Source of the DNA: Paenibacillus planticolens
Lineage (GTDB): Bacteria > Bacillota > Bacilli > Paenibacillales > NBRC-103111
DNA length: 56,432 nt
Reading direction: 5' to 3'
Assembly: GCF_013141725.1 (NCBI RefSeq)
Contig: NZ_WHNZ01000076.1
Coordinates: 1 to 56,432 of the forward strand
Below are positions 1 to 8,639 of the stretch, piece after piece. Within the stretch, counting starts at the first letter, position 1, and each line of letters begins with the position of its first letter. The translations under genes and the position numbers were made by a program. Below the pieces are notes generated by a model, which did no database searches, had not been told where the DNA came from, and saw only the letters and a program-made list of their open reading frames with translations.

Positions 1-102
1 TCTGACAAGCTTCTGCAGTCAAATTAGAGGGAACTTTTCCCTTAATTTGACCACAGAAGCATAATTGCACAAAAGGCTTCCTCACAAGTCGTAGAAATGT
101 CC
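1..102. repeat. Dispersed repeat R1, copy A (with hairpin)
   Basis: Bases 1-76 match 15302-15377 almost base for base, and bases 49-102 match 46787-46840 more loosely. The first 58 bases form a long imperfect hairpin: CTTCTG (10-15) pairs with CAGAAG near 53-58, and TCAAATTA..AGGGAA pairs with TTCCCTTAATTTGA. No ORF crosses it. It looks like a small non-coding intergenic repeat; whether it acts as an RNA structure or terminator is unknown. Confidence 0.75.
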
Positions 103-469
103 ATACCTGCTTCCGTTGTCATGAAAAATGTATAATGTGTATGTTTTGCTCTAACAATAAGGTTCTCAAAAATGACATATTCGTGCCGGCTAGCCTAACG
201 GAAAGGCGCCCGGATATTTAGAAACCATCATGCTCTGGAACTGGGGGAGCACAGGGTCTTTGACAGCACAAAAACGACATATTTACTAGAAGGACTGCAA
301 AGTTTAAGCTTCATTTTGTAAGCGCTAGCAGCTTGTTTCGTGTCGAGACAGCGATGCCTCACAGGAAAGCATGTTGCAAGCGTGATCATAACAGCGAATA
401 GGGCCGGGTGGTTAGGGCCTTCGTTGATTATGACGGTTTTCATAGAAGATAATAAGGGAGGACACGCAA
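103..469 (+). promoter_or_regulatory. Upstream region of the sugar-binding lipoprotein gene
   Basis: This gene-free stretch should hold the promoter for the lipoprotein gene that starts at 470. A TTGACA at 260-265 is followed about 17 bases later by a poor -10 (TTTACT/TTACTA near 282-288), so any promoter here is probably activator dependent. The motif AAAACGACATATTTAC (271-286) recurs in altered form (TTTGACATATTTAC) at about 6605-6618 before the partner permease operon, which suggests a shared regulatory element. A cre-like site lies downstream at 317-330, and a ribosome site AAGGGAGG lies just before 470. Confidence 0.4.
317..330 (+). promoter_or_regulatory. cre-like CcpA operator
   Basis: TGTAAGCGCTAGCA fits the catabolite-responsive element pattern WTGNAANCGNWNNCW and is nearly a perfect palindrome. 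It lies about 140 bases before the lipoprotein start. A near-identical site is at 6656-6669 before the permeases, so both halves of the importer are probably under CcpA repression. Confidence 0.6.
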
Positions 470-2080
470 TTGTCGAACAGAAAGAAGAAAGTCATGGCGT
501 CCGCACTCGTCGCAGTTATGGCAATGACCGTACTGAGCGGTTGCGCGAGTAAAAAAGAGAACGAGAACGCTGCAAGCGCCAGCGGAAGCTCGAAGGAGAG
601 CTCCTTAAATAAGGAAGGGTTCCCGATTGTGAAGAAGCCGTTAACCTTATCCATCATGGCTCCGGATATGGGGATTCAGAACTGGAAGGACATGCCGGTT
701 ATGCAGGAGATGGAGAAGCTCACGGGGATCAAGATCGAGTACCGGAATGCTCCTCGGGACAGCTTCGATACAAAGAAGAATCTCGTCTTCGCCAGCGGCG
801 ACTATCCGGACATTTTCTTCGCATCTAAGCTTACGCAGGCTGAAGAGCAAAACTACGGCAGCCAAGGTATCCTGATTCCTTTGGAGAAGCTGATCGATGA
901 ATACGCACCGAACATCAAGAAAGTGCTGGCCGATAAACCGGATATTCGCAAGTCGATCACAGCGCCGGACGGACATATTTATTCTCTCCCACGCATCGAG
1001 CCTTATCAGCCATGGTACCGGAATCCGATGTGGTATAACGGCAAAATGCTGAAGGAGCTCAATGTGACGAAACTGCCGGAGACGACGGATGAGTTGTACG
1101 ACCTGCTGAAGCGTGCCAGAGACGAAGACCCGAACAAGAACGGCAAGAAGGATGAGATTCCGTTGTCATCTTCCTCAGGCATCAAGCTGAGAGATATCCG
1201 CACGTGGATTCTTGGCGCATTCGGAGCGTATGAGGAAGAATTGTATGTGGACGACAAAGATAAGGTTCACTACACACCGTCTGAAGAGGCCTATAAAGGC
1301 TACGTGACTTACTTGAACAAGCTGTGGGCGGAAAACCTTTTGGATCACGAATCCTTCTCGCAGACGGATGATCAGAAGAAGGCTAAGATTAAAAACGATC
1401 AGGTACTCCTGTTCTCCGACTGGCATGCCTACATGTCGCATGGCGGGAAGCCTAATACTGAGGACGTGATGTTCAGCCCGGTTCGCAGCGACAAGGTGAG
1501 TGCTCCCGTTATCGCTAGAAATAAAGGCTTCTCAACAGGTACGTTCGCGATTTCCAAGTCCAATCCTTCTCCGGAAGCGTCGATCCGCTGGGTAGATTAC
1601 ATGTACTCTCCGGAAGGCGAGATGCTGTTCAACAAGGGACCAGAGGGCATTCTGTGGAAATATACGGACAGCGCCAAATCCCAAATTGAGTATCTGCCTG
1701 TGCCGAATGGAGAAGACAGGGAGACGTACCGTTCCAAGATCACGCCTAACTTCGGTATCGCATCTCCAATGGTTGTACCGGATGAGCCTGTGAAGGACGA
1801 GTTCGCGAAATGGGTGGAAAACGAGTCCAAGACCAAGCTGCTTGACCGTGGCGCACGCGTGCCGTTCCCGGCGTTGTTCTTGACGGATGCGGAATCAGGC
1901 GAAGTGGCGGCATTACGTTCCGATCTCACTACGTACGTCGCGCAGATGGAAGCGAAGTTTATCACCGGACAGGAGTCGCTGGACGGTTGGGATAAATATG
2001 TGCAAACGCTGAAGAAAATGGGCTCGGACCGATTCCAAGAGATTTACCAAAAAGCTTATGAACGTTGGAAAAAGAACTAA
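470..2080 (+). CDS. Extracellular sugar-binding lipoprotein of an ABC importer (LplA-type)
   Basis: This 536-residue protein begins with a lipoprotein signal: a KKK stretch, a hydrophobic run and the lipobox LSGC around residue 25. It should be anchored to the outer face of the membrane and deliver an oligosaccharide to the permeases encoded at 6708-8603. The body has the features of the LplA/family 1 binding proteins typical of Paenibacillus, such as FASGDYPDIFFA and an SGTFAISKSNP-type segment. The start is a TTG at 470, 8 bases after AAGGGAGG. The gene is monocistronic and ends in a strong terminator. Its neighbours (alpha-mannosidases and a GH130 enzyme) suggest a mannose-containing oligosaccharide ligand, but the ligand cannot be read from the sequence. 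Confidence 0.9.
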   Translation: MSNRKKKVMASALVAVMAMTVLSGCASKKENENAASASGSSKESSLNKEGFPIVKKPLTLSIMAPDMGIQNWKDMPVMQEMEKLTGIKIEYRNAPRDSFDTKKNLVFASGDYPDIFFASKLTQAEEQNYGSQGILIPLEKLIDEYAPNIKKVLADKPDIRKSITAPDGHIYSLPRIEPYQPWYRNPMWYNGKMLKELNVTKLPETTDELYDLLKRARDEDPNKNGKKDEIPLSSSSGIKLRDIRTWILGAFGAYEEELYVDDKDKVHYTPSEEAYKGYVTYLNKLWAENLLDHESFSQTDDQKKAKIKNDQVLLFSDWHAYMSHGGKPNTEDVMFSPVRSDKVSAPVIARNKGFSTGTFAISKSNPSPEASIRWVDYMYSPEGEMLFNKGPEGILWKYTDSAKSQIEYLPVPNGEDRETYRSKITPNFGIASPMVVPDEPVKDEFAKWVENESKTKLLDRGARVPFPALFLTDAESGEVAALRSDLTTYVAQMEAKFITGQESLDGWDKYVQTLKKMGSDRFQEIYQKAYERWKKN

Positions 2081-2117
2081 ATTAAGCATAAACAATAAGG
2101 GATTAAACTCAATAGAA

Positions 2118-2157
2118 GCGGGTGTAAAGGTGAATTTGGCCTTTACGCCCGTTTTTT
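2118..2157 (+). terminator. Rho-independent terminator of the lipoprotein gene
   Basis: CGGGTGTAAAGG pairs with CCTTTACGCCCG across a short loop and is followed by TTTTTT. It lies about 40 bases after the stop codon at 2080. Confidence 0.85.
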
Positions 2158-2212
2158 GGTGCGATCCAGTAAAGCTGCGGCGTCTTGAGTTCGGTGTTTC
2201 GGCGGCATAAAT

Positions 2213-2252
2213 CAAAAAAACTCCCCGCCGCCGGTCAAGGCTTGCGGGGAGC
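2213..2252 (-). terminator. Rho-independent terminator of the mannosidase operon
   Basis: Read on the minus strand, CTCCCCGC pairs with GCGGGGAG and is followed by a run of seven T. It lies about 50 bases beyond the stop of the GH125 gene, so the two convergent units each have their own terminator. Confidence 0.85.
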
Positions 2253-2302
2253 TTGTCTTGGATGATGCGATGAATGATCAGACGATGCCGGGCAGCTCGC
2301 GA

Positions 2303-3583
2303 TTAAACGAGCCCCTCGTCCATAGCCTTGCAGATCAAGGCGGCGAACAAACTGTTGGACCAGGCGAACCAAGGTCTCGAGAAGTTGGAAGGGTCATCCG
2401 GATGGAACCCTTCGTGCATGTAGCCGGTATCCGCATCCGTAGCGATTAGCGTCTGGATAAGCTCTTTGATCTCGTCGACATTGTTGGAGGTCAGCGCTTG
2501 CACGGACAAGGCCATGTGCCAGACATAGCCGCCCGGCGTATGCGGGCTGCCAATGCCTTTGGCGTATTTGCCCTCGAAATAATACGGATTATCGAAGCTA
2601 AGGGCAAACCGGCGCGTATTCTGGTAGATCGGATCGTCGATGCCGGTGTAGCCGATGTAAGGGATCGTGATCAAGCCCGGCGTGCCGGCATCGTCCATCA
2701 GGCAGTAGTTGCCGTAGCCGTCGGTTTCGTAGGCGTAAATTTTCCCGTATTTTGGATGGTCGACGATGCCGTAGGTTTGGATGCCGAAGTCGATCTCTGC
2801 GCGCAGCTTCTCGGCGCGTGCAGCCAGGCGCACATCGTTGTAAATATCCATTGCGATCTCGATGATGTGGCCGAGGATGACGACGGCAAACATGTTGCCC
2901 GGAATGTTGTAGCCGTACAGGTTCGCGTCGTCGCTCGGACGGAAGCCGGACCAAGTCATGCCGGTGTAGTTGGACCGAAGACCGCGCCCGTTGTTTTGCA
3001 GCGTTTCCGTATGCATCTTCGTCTGGCGCGTAAAGTGATACAGGGACTTCTGGTCATGATGCTGCTCGGTGATCAGCACGTTCACGATGGAAGTCAGCGC
3101 TTGGTAAACGGAAGTGGTGAAGATATCGGTGATCCCGGTTTCTTTCCAGTAAGCATACAGAAGCTGCACCGGGAAGCAGAGTGAGTCCAGTTCGTACTTC
3201 CGCTCCCACATCCATGGGTTCAGGTCGCAGTCGTCCGTGTCACGGTAGTGCTTGTCGCTTGCAGTTTCATTAAAAGCATTGGTGTAAGGGTCGATGTTGA
3301 TATAGAACATCTGACGTGCGATCAGACCGCCTAAGATGCGCTGCAGGTCCATGTCATGTTTGGCGAACGGAATGTAATGGCGAACCTGTTCGGTCGAATC
3401 GCGCAGCCACATGGAAGGAATATCGCCGGTAAATATGAACGTGGTGCCGTCGTCAAGCAGCTTGGTCGTCGTTTCCAGCGTGTTCGGGAAGCAGTTTCTG
3501 AACAGCTTCTGCAGCTTCGGGTTGTGGGCGAGCTTAAGGTCGGCTTCGTTCAGGAATTCGGTAATGGATGCAGGTAAATTCAT
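2303..3583 (-). CDS. GH125 exo-alpha-1,6-mannosidase
   Basis: The 426-residue protein matches the GH125 family (metal-independent exo-alpha-1,6-mannosidases, formerly DUF1237) in length and motifs: DIPSMWLRDSTEQVRHY near residue 54, a DDCDLNPWMWERKYELDSLC segment, and a SPHTPGGYVWHMA segment near the C-terminus. It has no signal peptide, so it should remove alpha-1,6-linked mannose from imported oligosaccharides in the cytoplasm. The ATG follows AGGAGG at good spacing. It is the second gene of a two-gene minus-strand operon, about 30 bases behind the GH38 gene. GH38 and GH125 together can trim the alpha-linked branches of mannans or high-mannose N-glycans. Confidence 0.9.
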   Translation of the reverse strand: MNLPASITEFLNEADLKLAHNPKLQKLFRNCFPNTLETTTKLLDDGTTFIFTGDIPSMWLRDSTEQVRHYIPFAKHDMDLQRILGGLIARQMFYINIDPYTNAFNETASDKHYRDTDDCDLNPWMWERKYELDSLCFPVQLLYAYWKETGITDIFTTSVYQALTSIVNVLITEQHHDQKSLYHFTRQTKMHTETLQNNGRGLRSNYTGMTWSGFRPSDDANLYGYNIPGNMFAVVILGHIIEIAMDIYNDVRLAARAEKLRAEIDFGIQTYGIVDHPKYGKIYAYETDGYGNYCLMDDAGTPGLITIPYIGYTGIDDPIYQNTRRFALSFDNPYYFEGKYAKGIGSPHTPGGYVWHMALSVQALTSNNVDEIKELIQTLIATDADTGYMHEGFHPDDPSNFSRPWFAWSNSLFAALICKAMDEGLV

Positions 3584-3613
3584 AATAGATGTATTCCTCC
3601 TATGGCAATAGAT

Positions 3614-6370
3614 TTAGGATTGCTTGGGCTGAAGGGCATAGGTCACAATCTCACACTTGCCTGCCGTGGAACGGATAAACCCGTCCGTGATCTCGGCTGG
3701 CTCGTGACGGCGTTCCAGAATGTCGCTCCGGTAAGCTGAAGCGACCGGGAAGGAAGGATTAAGCGTCACCGGCTCAGCTTCGTGAGCGAGATTGTACATG
3801 CGGACGATGATGTCGTCATGGTCCAAGGACATCTTGAACGCTGACAGCGCAAGGGACGAGCCGCTCCAAGCCAGCGCTTGATGCGCAGCCGGAAGCGAGC
3901 CCTGCTGCCGACTCGGCGTAAGCGTATGGAACCATGGCGACTGAAATTGATACGCTGCGGCGAAGGCGCCGGACTGAATCGCGGTGCCTGCGTGCGGATA
4001 GATCGCAAACTCGACCGAGTGATCGCCAAGACATTGCGCTTCCGGCGTCGGGAATACGCCCCAATCTCCCAGCTCAGACACGCTGCGGAGCAGGGTGACG
4101 GCGATCGTGTTCTTGCCGTTGCGCAGGATCTCATATTCGTTCAGCCCTTTATTGGCGACAGTAAGTCCAATCGCGCCATCCGATACGCTGACGAAGGCTT
4201 GCTGGTGCTGCGCGTTGCTCGGGTTGATCCACTCCTCGGCTGGCGTCGTATCGCGCTCGGCAGCCTCGAAGATCGAGTCGGCCAGATGTGTCGCCGCCGT
4301 CAAGCCTGTAGGGAACAGCACCCGGAGACGGTGGTCCTTGGCTTGGTTATGATAGGACACGGATACTTGCACGCCTTTGCCGGACTGTTCCAGGCTGATG
4401 CGGGTGATTAACTCAAACGACACCACGTCATTTGACCGCGAAGCGGTACGCTTGCGGAATGGAACCATTTTCCGCTTCTCTTCCTCGAACAGCTCGGATG
4501 CAGAAGCCGGAATGGACCAGGCATGCTTGATCTCATAGGTAACGCGATAAGGCTCGGATTCCACTAGCGTCACTCGAGCCTTGAGACCTCTGGTCGTCAA
4601 CCCGACATCCCCGTCGGGCTGGCGGAAGACGTATTCGTTGCCCAGATCGCCACAGTCCTCATACACGCCCAGACCTTCGTAGGTATGGCCTGTCGCCTTA
4701 TCGAGAATATCGTAGGAGCCGTCTGCATGGATGCGGACTGCAATATGCGCGTTGGCCATACCGGAGTCTGTCACGACAAGCGGGCTGTGCGGGGTCTCGA
4801 CTTGCGAAGTAGGCTCGCTTATCCAAGCCCATGTCTTGAAGCCAAGCGCCGGAACTTGCTGCGCCTCGAAGGTTAGCGCGATCCTGCGTGCCATGTAAGG
4901 CTGCCGGAATTTGTCTTTCGGCAATTCGTAGCCGAAGTGTACGCCCAGATCCTCCGCCTTGACTGAGATGGATTGTCCTTTGTCGTCCAGAAGCACGCCC
5001 TTGTCCAGGTTCAAAGGCACTTGAGCCAGCCGCTCCGCGATTGCCGGCGGGTTCGGCCCCTCTTTGAAGTAGGACTTGGCGACGATCAGCTCGATACGGA
5101 CAGTGCCCGTACGCTCCCAGCCGGTCATGTTGTAGATGGTGACAGGCAGACTGCCTTCCGGCCAGGCTGCTACGCCAGCGGTGTTGATTTGTCCGGCAAT
5201 AGCCTGCAAGCTCTCGTCGATGATCGTCTCGGTCAAGTGCCGGCTCTTGTCGAAGCGCGTGACCATCTCGCGGTGAACCTCGTCCACGCTGCAGCCGCAG
5301 ATGCTGTCATGCGGGTGGTTCTGCATCAACGTTTTCCAAGCATGGGTGAGAAGCTGATGCGGATAGGCTTTGCCGCTCGCCAGACGGGCCAGCGCAGCAA
5401 GCGGTTCCGCGCCTTTCTCCAGCAGCGTCTGTCCGAGCTGGTTCAGCTGTTTCAGATAGACGCGGGCGGACGCAGTATTGACCAGCGTGCCCCAGCCATC
5501 CGTATGCTGGCTGCGCAGCTCGCCTTGGATGGTCACCATGTTATCAGGCAGCTCCTTCTTGAGCGCGTCTATATACTGCTCGAAGCTGGAGTGTATGAAC
5601 TCCACATCCGGGTACAGCGCTTTGGCGGTATCGATAGCATCGCCAAGATCGCGCTGAATCGGCTGATGGTCGCAGCCGTTCATGAACAGCAGTTCCGATG
5701 TGGATGCGTATTTCTGGGCATCTCCGAGACGCTTGTCCCAGAATGCCTTGGCCGCTTCGGCCTCGACCGGAACTTCGTTCCCATTGCTGTACCAATTGGC
5801 GAACAAAATCCCAAGCACCGTGGAGCCGTCCGTAGCCGACCAGTACATCTCCGAGTATGGCGACTCATAGCCAGAGCCGTTCGTGTCAATGACCACATTG
5901 TCGAAGCCGGTAGGCTTTACGCCGCGTCCGAACACGGCCGTATCGATATCCGCTTGCTTTAGCAGCTGTGGCGCTTGCCCCATGTTCCCGAAGGAATCGG
6001 GGAAGTAGCCCAGCTTGGAGATGACGCCGTACTTGGCGGCATCCTGATGCCCGATCAACAGATTGCGGACATTCGCTTCCGAGCTGGTCAGGAATTCATC
6101 CTGCAGAACATACCATGGTCCGATAATGATACGGCCTGCCTTGATGTAGGCTTCCAACTGCTCTCTTTTTTCAGGATGAACCTGCAAATAGTCCTCGATA
6201 ATAATTGTTTGTCCGTCCAAATGGAAATAACGGTACCGGGGGTCTTGCTCCAGCATGTCCAGCAGATCGTTCATCAGCTCTGTCAGCAGATAATGATGGC
6301 GCTCATACGGCATGTACCACTCTCGATCCCAATGGCTGTGTGAGATCAGATGAGCCGCTTTCCTTGTCAT
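3614..6370 (-). CDS. GH38 alpha-mannosidase
   Basis: About 918 residues, the usual length of bacterial cytoplasmic GH38 enzymes. The N-terminus carries the zinc-binding SHSHWDREW motif (H11, D15 with the start chosen here), followed by the catalytic PDSFGNMGQ segment and the family motif HDSICGCSVDEVH. The C-terminal half is the expected beta-sandwich region. There is no signal peptide. An in-frame start exists 13 codons upstream, but AAAGGAGG lies 10 bases before the ATG at 6370, so that ATG is preferred. The gene leads the operon with GH125. The predicted role is hydrolysis of non-reducing alpha-mannosyl residues of imported glycans; linkage preference cannot be read from sequence. Confidence 0.92.
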   Translation of the reverse strand: MTRKAAHLISHSHWDREWYMPYERHHYLLTELMNDLLDMLEQDPRYRYFHLDGQTIIIEDYLQVHPEKREQLEAYIKAGRIIIGPWYVLQDEFLTSSEANVRNLLIGHQDAAKYGVISKLGYFPDSFGNMGQAPQLLKQADIDTAVFGRGVKPTGFDNVVIDTNGSGYESPYSEMYWSATDGSTVLGILFANWYSNGNEVPVEAEAAKAFWDKRLGDAQKYASTSELLFMNGCDHQPIQRDLGDAIDTAKALYPDVEFIHSSFEQYIDALKKELPDNMVTIQGELRSQHTDGWGTLVNTASARVYLKQLNQLGQTLLEKGAEPLAALARLASGKAYPHQLLTHAWKTLMQNHPHDSICGCSVDEVHREMVTRFDKSRHLTETIIDESLQAIAGQINTAGVAAWPEGSLPVTIYNMTGWERTGTVRIELIVAKSYFKEGPNPPAIAERLAQVPLNLDKGVLLDDKGQSISVKAEDLGVHFGYELPKDKFRQPYMARRIALTFEAQQVPALGFKTWAWISEPTSQVETPHSPLVVTDSGMANAHIAVRIHADGSYDILDKATGHTYEGLGVYEDCGDLGNEYVFRQPDGDVGLTTRGLKARVTLVESEPYRVTYEIKHAWSIPASASELFEEEKRKMVPFRKRTASRSNDVVSFELITRISLEQSGKGVQVSVSYHNQAKDHRLRVLFPTGLTAATHLADSIFEAAERDTTPAEEWINPSNAQHQQAFVSVSDGAIGLTVANKGLNEYEILRNGKNTIAVTLLRSVSELGDWGVFPTPEAQCLGDHSVEFAIYPHAGTAIQSGAFAAAYQFQSPWFHTLTPSRQQGSLPAAHQALAWSGSSLALSAFKMSLDHDDIIVRMYNLAHEAEPVTLNPSFPVASAYRSDILERRHEPAEITDGFIRSTAGKCEIVTYALQPKQS

Positions 6371-6407
6371 CGAATTAAAGCCTCCTTTGGTCTTCGCGTT
6401 CATACGC

Positions 6408-6438
6408 ATAAGGCTCGGATTCGCAGACCGAGCCTTAT
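6408..6438. promoter_or_regulatory. 11-bp palindrome / leader stem-loop before the mannosidase operon
   Basis: ATAAGGCTCGG (6408-6418) is perfectly repeated in inverted orientation as CCGAGCCTTAT (6428-6438) with a 9-base centre. It lies 38-68 bases before the GH38 start on the minus strand and has no T-run, so it is either an operator dyad or a 5' leader hairpin rather than a terminator. Confidence 0.5.
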
Positions 6439-6655
6439 AACTTCGTAGACAGATTCACACATCTTGCAGCGGTTGACAATATGTATGATTTGCACGCGGA
6501 TAATCGCAAGTAAAAACGACATAGCGCCCCCGGAATTTTAACAATAGGACCAAGCGTAATGCGCAGTCTGAGCCTGCCGAAAAGCTCGAGAATGACAATG
6601 CAGATTTGACATATTTACGGAAGCCCCCGGTTTTCTCTACACTCTAGATGACGAT

Positions 6656-6669
6656 TGTAAGCGTTAGCA
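6656..6669 (+). promoter_or_regulatory. cre-like CcpA operator before the permease operon
   Basis: TGTAAGCGTTAGCA differs from the site at 317-330 by one base and fits the cre pattern. It lies about 40 bases before the preferred permease start at 6708. An ATG at 6648 in the same frame would place this operator inside the gene, which is a further reason to prefer the later start. Confidence 0.6.
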
Positions 6670-6707
6670 GCAACCGAAAAAAGCAGAGAAAGGAGAGGAT
6701 GGAGAAA

Positions 6708-7661
6708 ATGAGTACAGGGAGTCAACAGACAGCAAGAAGCACGAGAGCATCAAGCAGCGGTGCACTGCGCACGAGAATTATGAAAAACTGGGAGCTGTAT
6801 GTATTTATCGCCCCGGCCTTTTTGTATTTCCTGATCTTCCAATACGGACCGATGTACGGGATTCAGATTGCCTTCAAAAATTTCATCCCGTCCAAGGGCA
6901 TCTTCGGGAGTGACTGGGTAGGGTTCGCACATTTTGAACGCTTTTTTCATTCCTACTATTTCTGGGATTTATTGTGGAATACACTCAGCCTAAGCCTTTA
7001 TGAGCTTTTGATCGGGTTCCCGCTTCCCATTATATTGGCTCTTGCTTTCAATGAAGTGAGGAATGGTTTCTTCAAGAAAAGCGTGCAAACAATTACGTAT
7101 GCACCGCATTTTATTTCTGTAGTCGTTATGGCGGGGATGGTCATTACCTTCTTGTCTCCGTCGTCGGGAATCATCGTGAAGTTGATAGAGCTGTTCGGTA
7201 TCCAGTCACCGGCCTTCTTGACGGATCCGGGCTGGTTCAAGACCGTGTACGTCTTTTCGGGCGTCTGGCAGAATACAGGCTGGGGGACGATTATTTATCT
7301 GGCGGCATTGTCAGGCGTAGACCCGCAGCTGCATGAGGCGGCCATCGTCGATGGAGCAAGCCGTTTCAAACGAGTTATCCATATTAATCTTCCGACGATC
7401 GTACCGACAATTACCATTTTATTGATTCTGAATGTGGGCAATATTTTGGGCGTGGGCTATGAAAAAGTATTGCTTTTACAAAACCCGCTTAACATAAATT
7501 CGTCCGACGTGATTTCCACATTTGTCTATCGAACGGGGCTTGTCAGCGCGCAGTACAGTTTCTCGACAGCCGTAGGCCTGTTCAACTCGCTGGTCAATGC
7601 TGTCTTGCTAATTACCGTTAACAAAATTGCCAAGCGCACAAGCGAAACAAGCTTATGGTAG
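6708..7661 (+). CDS. Sugar ABC importer permease, LplB-type
   Basis: A 317-residue membrane protein with about six hydrophobic helices beginning with YVFIAPAFLYFLIF. It has the LplB-type N-terminal signature (QYGPMYGIQIAFKNF) and the EAA loop (HEAAIVDGASRFKRVIHINLP) that contacts the ATPase. Two in-frame ATGs lie upstream (6648, 6699), but the ATG at 6708 has the best-placed ribosome site (AAGGAGAGG / GGAG). It pairs with the next gene as a heterodimeric channel. No ATPase gene is linked; importers of this class often share one encoded elsewhere. Confidence 0.9.
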   Translation: MSTGSQQTARSTRASSSGALRTRIMKNWELYVFIAPAFLYFLIFQYGPMYGIQIAFKNFIPSKGIFGSDWVGFAHFERFFHSYYFWDLLWNTLSLSLYELLIGFPLPIILALAFNEVRNGFFKKSVQTITYAPHFISVVVMAGMVITFLSPSSGIIVKLIELFGIQSPAFLTDPGWFKTVYVFSGVWQNTGWGTIIYLAALSGVDPQLHEAAIVDGASRFKRVIHINLPTIVPTITILLILNVGNILGVGYEKVLLLQNPLNINSSDVISTFVYRTGLVSAQYSFSTAVGLFNSLVNAVLLITVNKIAKRTSETSLW

Positions 7662-7685
7662 AGAGGAAGAAAGGAGGAGTAATCT

Positions 7686-8603
7686 ATGGCTGTTGCCACT
7701 GCAGTGAAGGAGACTAAGAGAGACCGGATTTTTTTGATGATGAACTATGCGTTTTTGACTTTGGCTTTGATCGTGGTGTTATACCCCGTCTTGTATATAA
7801 TCAGCGCCTCGATGAGCGATCCCCAATACGTAAGCTCCGGTGAGATGTGGCTGTTTCCCAAGGGACTTAATTTTAAAGGGTACGGGCTTGTGTTCGACAA
7901 TATTAAAATTTGGAACGGCTATGGGAATACGGTTCTGTACACCGTTATCGGTACTTTGCTGAACCTCGTCGTGACGCTGCCGGCCGCTTATGCGCTCAGT
8001 CGATCGGACTTCGTAGGCCGCAAGTTTTTCATGGGCATGTTTCTGGTCACGATGTTCTTTAACGGCGGTCTCATTCCAACCTACTTGCTGGTGAAAAACC
8101 TTGGATTGATGAACTCCATCGGAGCATTAATTCTGCCGGTAGCGGCTTCGGTGTGGAATATTATCGTTGCCCGTACGTTTTTCGAGTCCAGCATTCCCAA
8201 GGAGCTTCATGAGGCTGCCTATATGGATGGCTGCACGAACTTCAAACTGTTCGGCCTTATCATTATTCCGTTATCCGCCCCGATTATTGCGGTGATGGCA
8301 CTATTTTATGGCGTAAGTCATTGGAACAGTTATTTCCCAGCATTGATTTACCTGAATGACGAGACCAAATATCCGCTGCAAATGGTGCTGCGCCAAATTC
8401 TCGTCCTGCAAGAAATGACGGCTGAGACCACCGGTGCTGCGGTCAGCGGCGACATGGCCATCGCGATGAATAATAAGGCCGAGATTGCCGCACTCGTGAA
8501 GTATGTGGTCATCATCGTGTCCACCTTGCCGATCGTCGTGGTGTATCCGTTCCTGCAGCGCTATTTCGTACAAGGCGTCATGATCGGTTCCGTCAAAGGC
8601 TAG
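7686..8603 (+). CDS. Sugar ABC importer permease, LplC/YtcP-type
   Basis: A 305-residue membrane protein with about six helices, an EAA loop (KELHEAAYMDGCTNFKLFGLI) and the typical C-terminal end LQRYFVQGVMIGSVKG of LplC-type permeases. It starts 24 bases after the partner permease behind GGAGG and is followed 36 bases later by the GH130 gene, so import and phosphorolysis are co-transcribed. Confidence 0.9.
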   Translation: MAVATAVKETKRDRIFLMMNYAFLTLALIVVLYPVLYIISASMSDPQYVSSGEMWLFPKGLNFKGYGLVFDNIKIWNGYGNTVLYTVIGTLLNLVVTLPAAYALSRSDFVGRKFFMGMFLVTMFFNGGLIPTYLLVKNLGLMNSIGALILPVAASVWNIIVARTFFESSIPKELHEAAYMDGCTNFKLFGLIIIPLSAPIIAVMALFYGVSHWNSYFPALIYLNDETKYPLQMVLRQILVLQEMTAETTGAAVSGDMAIAMNNKAEIAALVKYVVIIVSTLPIVVVYPFLQRYFVQGVMIGSVKG

Positions 8604-8639
8604 CAGCTCTTTACCAACATAACCTAGGAGGCAATACGC

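Noticed and set aside
6473..6505. TTGACA..GATAAT promoter before the permeases
   Set aside because: The spacer is 20 bases, too long for a standard sigma-A promoter, and the position is far from the permease start.
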